From positions 1 through 64,000 of the forward strand of contig NZ_QGTL01000016.1 of the NCBI RefSeq assembly GCF_003182135.1: a stretch of 64,000 nt of DNA. The letters are read 5' to 3'. Of this stretch, positions 61,002 to 64,000 are shown one piece after another. Position numbers and translations under genes: made by a program. This DNA comes from Nocardia neocaledoniensis. GTDB lineage: Bacteria > Actinomycetota > Actinomycetes > Mycobacteriales > Mycobacteriaceae. How positions within the stretch are numbered: position 1 is the first letter of the stretch; each line of letters starts with the position of its first letter. The notes below the pieces were generated by a model. That model worked only from the letters and a program-made list of their open reading frames with translations, was not told the origin of the DNA and did not search any database.

Positions 61002-62147
61002 ATGAATTCGAACTTCCTGGACGAGGCGCAAGCCGCCTGGCTCGACGTCGTGAACAAGTTCATGGACGACGAGATCACCGTCGAGTACGTGCGCACGTGC
61101 GATGTGGGGCGCGAATACCCGTATGAGGCGTACGAGAAGATCGCCGCGCAGGGCTGGCTCGGCATCCTCATCGACGAGGCCGACGGCGGCTCCGGTGGCG
61201 ACATCTTCGACTACTCATTGATGGCCGAGGGCCTGGGCAAGTTCGGGTTCGACTTCGCCTGCTCGGTACTGGTGCCGACGTTCACGGCGATGAACATCCT
61301 CGAGTACGGCACCGACGAGCAGAAGGCGCGCTACGTCAAGCCGTTCATCGACGGCCAGATCCGCTTCTCGGTCTCGATCTCCGAGCCCGACGCCGGCTCG
61401 GACGCGTCCAACACCAAGACCCGCGCCCGGCGCGACGAGAACGGCGACTGGATCGTCTCGGGCCAGAAACTGTGGTGCTCGGGCGCCGCCGCCAAGGACA
61501 CCGTCATCGCGATGCTGGTGCGTACCGATGCCGACGACAAGCACGGCGGCCTGTCGGTGCTGCTGATCCCCAACGACACTCCCGGCCTCGACATCCGCAA
61601 GTTGCCGACGCTGTCGCGCCATGCCACCGGAACCACCGAGATCTTCCTCGACGAGGTGCGTGTGCCCGCCGACGCGCTGTTGGGTGAGGTCGGCCAGGGC
61701 TGGAAGATCATCACCGAACATCTCGAACTGGAGCGCTGTGCGGTCGCCGCCGCCTACGTCGGCAATGCCCAGGAGGCGGTGCGGGCCGCGAACAAGTACG
61801 CCCACGAGCGCGTTCAGTTCGGCAAGCCGATCTACGAGTTCCAGGTGCTCAAGCACATGCTGGCCGAGAACCAGACCCGCGTCGACGCCGCGCGCCTGCT
61901 CTGCTACCGCGCCGCCAAGATGAAGGCCGAGGGTCTGCCCGCCGCGCGCGAGACCTCGATGGCCAAGCTCTACGGTTCCGAGACACTCAAGCAGTGCGCC
62001 CTGGACGGCATGCAGATTCTCGGCGGCTACGCCAACCTGCCCGAGGCCGACATGGAGCGCTACCTGCGCGAGAGCGTGCAGTCCACCATCGGCGGCGGTA
62101 CCTCGCAGATCCAGCGCACCATCATCGCCAAGTCGATGCGCCTGTAA
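61002..62147 (+). CDS. Acyl-CoA dehydrogenase
   Basis: 381 residues from the ATG with GGAG 7-9 bases upstream. Standard length with FSVSISEPDAGSDASN (FAD/substrate block, about 121-136), WIVSGQKLWCSGAAAKDT, a quaternary-contact helix YAHERVQFGKPIYEFQ, and the C-terminal QILGGYANLPEADMERYLRES and GGTSQIQR. First gene of an operon with a MaoC-like hydratase and a thiolase-like gene. It should form the alpha,beta-unsaturated CoA thioester. The specific substrate is unknown. Confidence 0.92.
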   Translation: MNSNFLDEAQAAWLDVVNKFMDDEITVEYVRTCDVGREYPYEAYEKIAAQGWLGILIDEADGGSGGDIFDYSLMAEGLGKFGFDFACSVLVPTFTAMNILEYGTDEQKARYVKPFIDGQIRFSVSISEPDAGSDASNTKTRARRDENGDWIVSGQKLWCSGAAAKDTVIAMLVRTDADDKHGGLSVLLIPNDTPGLDIRKLPTLSRHATGTTEIFLDEVRVPADALLGEVGQGWKIITEHLELERCAVAAAYVGNAQEAVRAANKYAHERVQFGKPIYEFQVLKHMLAENQTRVDAARLLCYRAAKMKAEGLPAARETSMAKLYGSETLKQCALDGMQILGGYANLPEADMERYLRESVQSTIGGGTSQIQRTIIAKSMRL

Positions 62148-62183
62148 TCCACGCTCTCGCACCCACTTCCGAGGAGAACTCCG

Positions 62184-62687
62184 ATGGCTACCATCAACAA
62201 CCGCATCGACATGCCGCTCGACGAGATCGAGGTCGGCACCGTCTTCCGCTCCGGCGGGCGCACCATCACCGAAGCCGACGTCGTGAACTACTGCGCGCTG
62301 ACCGGCAATTGGATCGAGATCCATTCCAACGTCCACTACGCCGCGCAGACCCGCTTCGGCGAGCGTCTGGTCCAGGGCTCGCTCACCTACTCGCTGATGA
62401 CCGGGCTGATCCAGTTCGGCCCCTCGATCCAGGCGAACTATGGCATCGACAACCTGCGTTACCTGAAGCCGGTGCTGATCAACGACACCATCTACGTCAC
62501 CGCCGAGGTGATCGCCAAGAAGGACAAGGACGAGAAGTTCGGCGTCATCACGTTCCTGATGAAGGCGCTCAACCAGCGCGGTGACGTGGTCCAGCGCAGT
62601 GAGTGGAGCCTGCTCATGCTGCGCAAGCGCGAAGACCTCGACGCGCTCGTCGGCGCCTCGCTGCCGACCGAAAAGGTGCGGGGCTGA
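62184..62687 (+). CDS. MaoC-like hot-dog enoyl-CoA hydratase
   Basis: 167 residues from the ATG with GAGGAG 7 bases upstream. Hot-dog fold of the MaoC dehydratase type: FRSGGRTITEADVVNYCALTGNW (a hydratase-2-like start), then a QTRFGERLVQGSL block and an F-rich helix. In place of the usual D-x4-H catalytic pair it has NWIEIHSN, where N/H could serve. It would hydrate the unsaturated CoA ester made by the dehydrogenase upstream, giving a 3-hydroxyacyl-CoA for the thiolase-like aldolase. Middle gene of the operon. Confidence 0.85.
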   Translation: MATINNRIDMPLDEIEVGTVFRSGGRTITEADVVNYCALTGNWIEIHSNVHYAAQTRFGERLVQGSLTYSLMTGLIQFGPSIQANYGIDNLRYLKPVLINDTIYVTAEVIAKKDKDEKFGVITFLMKALNQRGDVVQRSEWSLLMLRKREDLDALVGASLPTEKVRG

Positions 62688-62691
62688 TCCC

Positions 62692-63897
62692 ATGACCGCA
62701 CAACCCGTCGCAGCGATCGTCGGCATGGGCGATGCCTATGCCACCCGCGCCGATCGCAAGGACCCGCTGCAACTGGCCGTCGAGGCCACCGTCGCGGCGC
62801 TCGCGGACGCGGGGATCACGAAGAACCAGGTGGACGCCCTGTTCACCGGCCGCTCGCCGTGGGCCGACAAGCGCTCGCAGTGGAACAACATCTTCGCCTC
62901 GCATATGCAGATGCCGCTGACGTTCACCAGCGAACTCACCCTGCACGGCGCCGGCCTCACCGCCACCCTGGCCCAGGCATCGCAGATGATCGCCGCGGGC
63001 AAGGCGGAATACGTGCTGTGCCTGCAGAGCGATGCGACGGAGTTGTTCGTAGACGCCGTGGCCATGGGCGCGGAGGCCGACGCGGATCCGCAGTTCGAAG
63101 TGATGTACGGACCGACGATCCCGTCCCTCTACGCCCAGGCTGCGCGCCGGTATTTCCACGAATTCGGCATCACCGAAGCCGATCTGGCCGAGGTCGCCGT
63201 CGCCAACCAGCGGTGGGGAGCGCACCACCCGCACGCGGCCAAGGCCAAGCACGGTGGGATCGATGTCGCCACGGTGCTCGCCTCACCGTATGTGGCGACG
63301 CCGTTGCGGCGGTGGATGTGTTCCACCTGGGGTGGTGGCACCGGTGGCGCGCTGGTCGTCACCGCGCCCGACAATGTGCGTCCCCACCAGAAGCCCGTCT
63401 ACCTGCACGGGTACGGGTCGGCGACCACACACGAGTATCTGTCGGATCGAATGAACATGCGCTCCTGCAAGTTCGACGGTTTCGGCACCCTGCCCAACCT
63501 GACCCACACCGCCACCATCGAGGCGGCGCGGCAGGCTTACGCGATGGCCGACCTCGGTCCCTCCGATATCGACATGGTGCAGATGTCGGTGAACTTCGCG
63601 CACATGGGCCCGATCGTCATGGAGGACTTGGGCTTCGCCAAGAAGGGCCGGGGCATCGACGTCTATCGCGAGGGGCGCACCGGCATCGACGGCGACCTGC
63701 CGACCGACACCAACGGCGGCTGGCTGTCCTTCGGCCAACCCGGCATCTCCTGCAACATGGACACGATCATCGAGACCGTGCGCCAGCTGCGCGGGCAGGC
63801 GCTGGGGCTGGCGCCGACCCGCAAGCCGGAGACCGCGCTCGTGCAGGGTGCGGGCGGCATGTTGGCGGCGGGCAGTGTCCTGGTGCTGGCGGCCTGA
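62692..63897 (+). CDS. Thiolase-like lipid-transfer protein, probable retro-aldolase subunit
   Basis: 401 residues from the ATG 4 bases after the previous stop. SCP-x/Ltp-type thiolase fold: N-terminal AAIVGMGDAYATRADRKDPL, central LHGAGLTATLAQASQMIAAGKAEYVL, and the C-terminal GQPGISCNMDTIIETVRQLRG. The nucleophilic cysteine that thiolases carry in the central helix is replaced by glycine/alanine (HGAGLTAT), so classical thiolysis is unlikely. Ltp2-type members of this family, with a DUF35 partner, cleave 3-hydroxyacyl-CoA by retro-aldol reaction in steroid side-chain degradation. A probable DUF35 gene follows 18 bases later, which supports that role. Confidence 0.85.
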   Translation: MTAQPVAAIVGMGDAYATRADRKDPLQLAVEATVAALADAGITKNQVDALFTGRSPWADKRSQWNNIFASHMQMPLTFTSELTLHGAGLTATLAQASQMIAAGKAEYVLCLQSDATELFVDAVAMGAEADADPQFEVMYGPTIPSLYAQAARRYFHEFGITEADLAEVAVANQRWGAHHPHAAKAKHGGIDVATVLASPYVATPLRRWMCSTWGGGTGGALVVTAPDNVRPHQKPVYLHGYGSATTHEYLSDRMNMRSCKFDGFGTLPNLTHTATIEAARQAYAMADLGPSDIDMVQMSVNFAHMGPIVMEDLGFAKKGRGIDVYREGRTGIDGDLPTDTNGGWLSFGQPGISCNMDTIIETVRQLRGQALGLAPTRKPETALVQGAGGMLAAGSVLVLAA

Positions 63898-63915
63898 GCG
63901 GAATCGGAGAACATG

Positions 63916-64000
63916 ATGAGTGAAGCAACCGCACACAGCGAGTGGCCGCAGCCGTACCAGCTACTCGACGCCGCACCGTACTGGGCGGCACTTGCCGAGC
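63916..64000 (+). CDS. Start of a probable DUF35 (Zn-ribbon/OB-fold) protein, cut by the window end
   Basis: Only the first 28 residues are visible (MSEATAHSEWPQPYQLL...), from the second ATG, which has GGAG 6 bases upstream; an ATG 3 bases earlier is possible. The leader resembles those of DUF35 OB-fold proteins with a Zn-ribbon that follow thiolase-like genes. The cysteines that would confirm it are outside the window. Confidence 0.5.
   Translation, partial: MSEATAHSEWPQPYQLLDAAPYWAALAE

Overview
The window is chromosomal DNA from a high-GC member of the Mycobacteriales, most likely a Nocardia or a close relative. The evidence is conserved gene order and family content: a pgsA2-gcvH-garA-merR-DUF151-merR-gcvP block collinear with M. 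tuberculosis Rv1822-Rv1832, an Rv1219c/Rv1218c/Rv1217c-type efflux operon, an AcrA1-like reductase, an alkB-rubA1-rubA2-rubB alkane operon, a mycobacterial-type glcB, and many leaderless genes with a TANNNT -10 box directly before the start codon. No rRNA gene, intact tRNA gene or CRISPR array is visible.

Layout. 1-5.4 kb: end of fprA, an Mrp-type Fe-S carrier ATPase, an IclR regulator, a large FAD dehydrogenase, a small lipoprotein-like protein and a cutinase. 5.4-9.9 kb: a TetR gene divergent from the alkane hydroxylase operon, then an NmrA-like oxidoreductase. 9.9-20.5 kb: AcrA1-like double-SDR protein, TetR-regulated ABC exporter, acyl-CoA oxidase-like protein, PAP2 phosphatase, NERD protein and DUF2252 protein. 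20.6-27.8 kb: the gcvH/garA/gcvP block with a tandem glycine riboswitch. 27.8-30.8 kb: a compact TetR / ABC-F / virginiamycin B lyase operon, predicted to give two-mechanism streptogramin resistance. 30.9-33.5 kb: a VWA membrane protein and an HNH nuclease-WhiB gene pair. 33.7-39 kb: choline uptake and oxidation to glycine betaine. 39-43.5 kb: acyl-CoA dehydrogenase with its TetR gene, then malate synthase G.

43.5-53.5 kb reads as an accessory island. It is visibly less GC-rich, gene-poor and without an integrase. It holds an HNH nuclease, a small HTH protein and one very large gene (about 2,060 residues). That gene's product has an N-terminal PD-(D/E)XK-like segment, a central STAND NTPase and a roughly 1,500-residue C-terminal region, which is the architecture of antiphage Avs/AVAST proteins. 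Just beyond it lies a fragment resembling the 3' third of a tRNA next to short inverted repeats, a plausible scar of integration. This is the most interesting part of the window.

53.5-64 kb: an SRPBCC protein, a hydrolase with a cysteine at the nucleophile elbow, an SDR, an LtrA-like membrane protein, and a scar where two broken transporter genes (MFS and TRAP DctM) abut. A catabolic cluster follows: LysR, a PaaK-like CoA ligase, an acyl-CoA dehydrogenase, a MaoC-like hydratase, a thiolase-like protein lacking the usual first cysteine, and the start of a probable DUF35 gene. It looks like a beta-oxidation route ending in retro-aldol cleavage, as in steroid side-chain degradation, for an unidentified acid.
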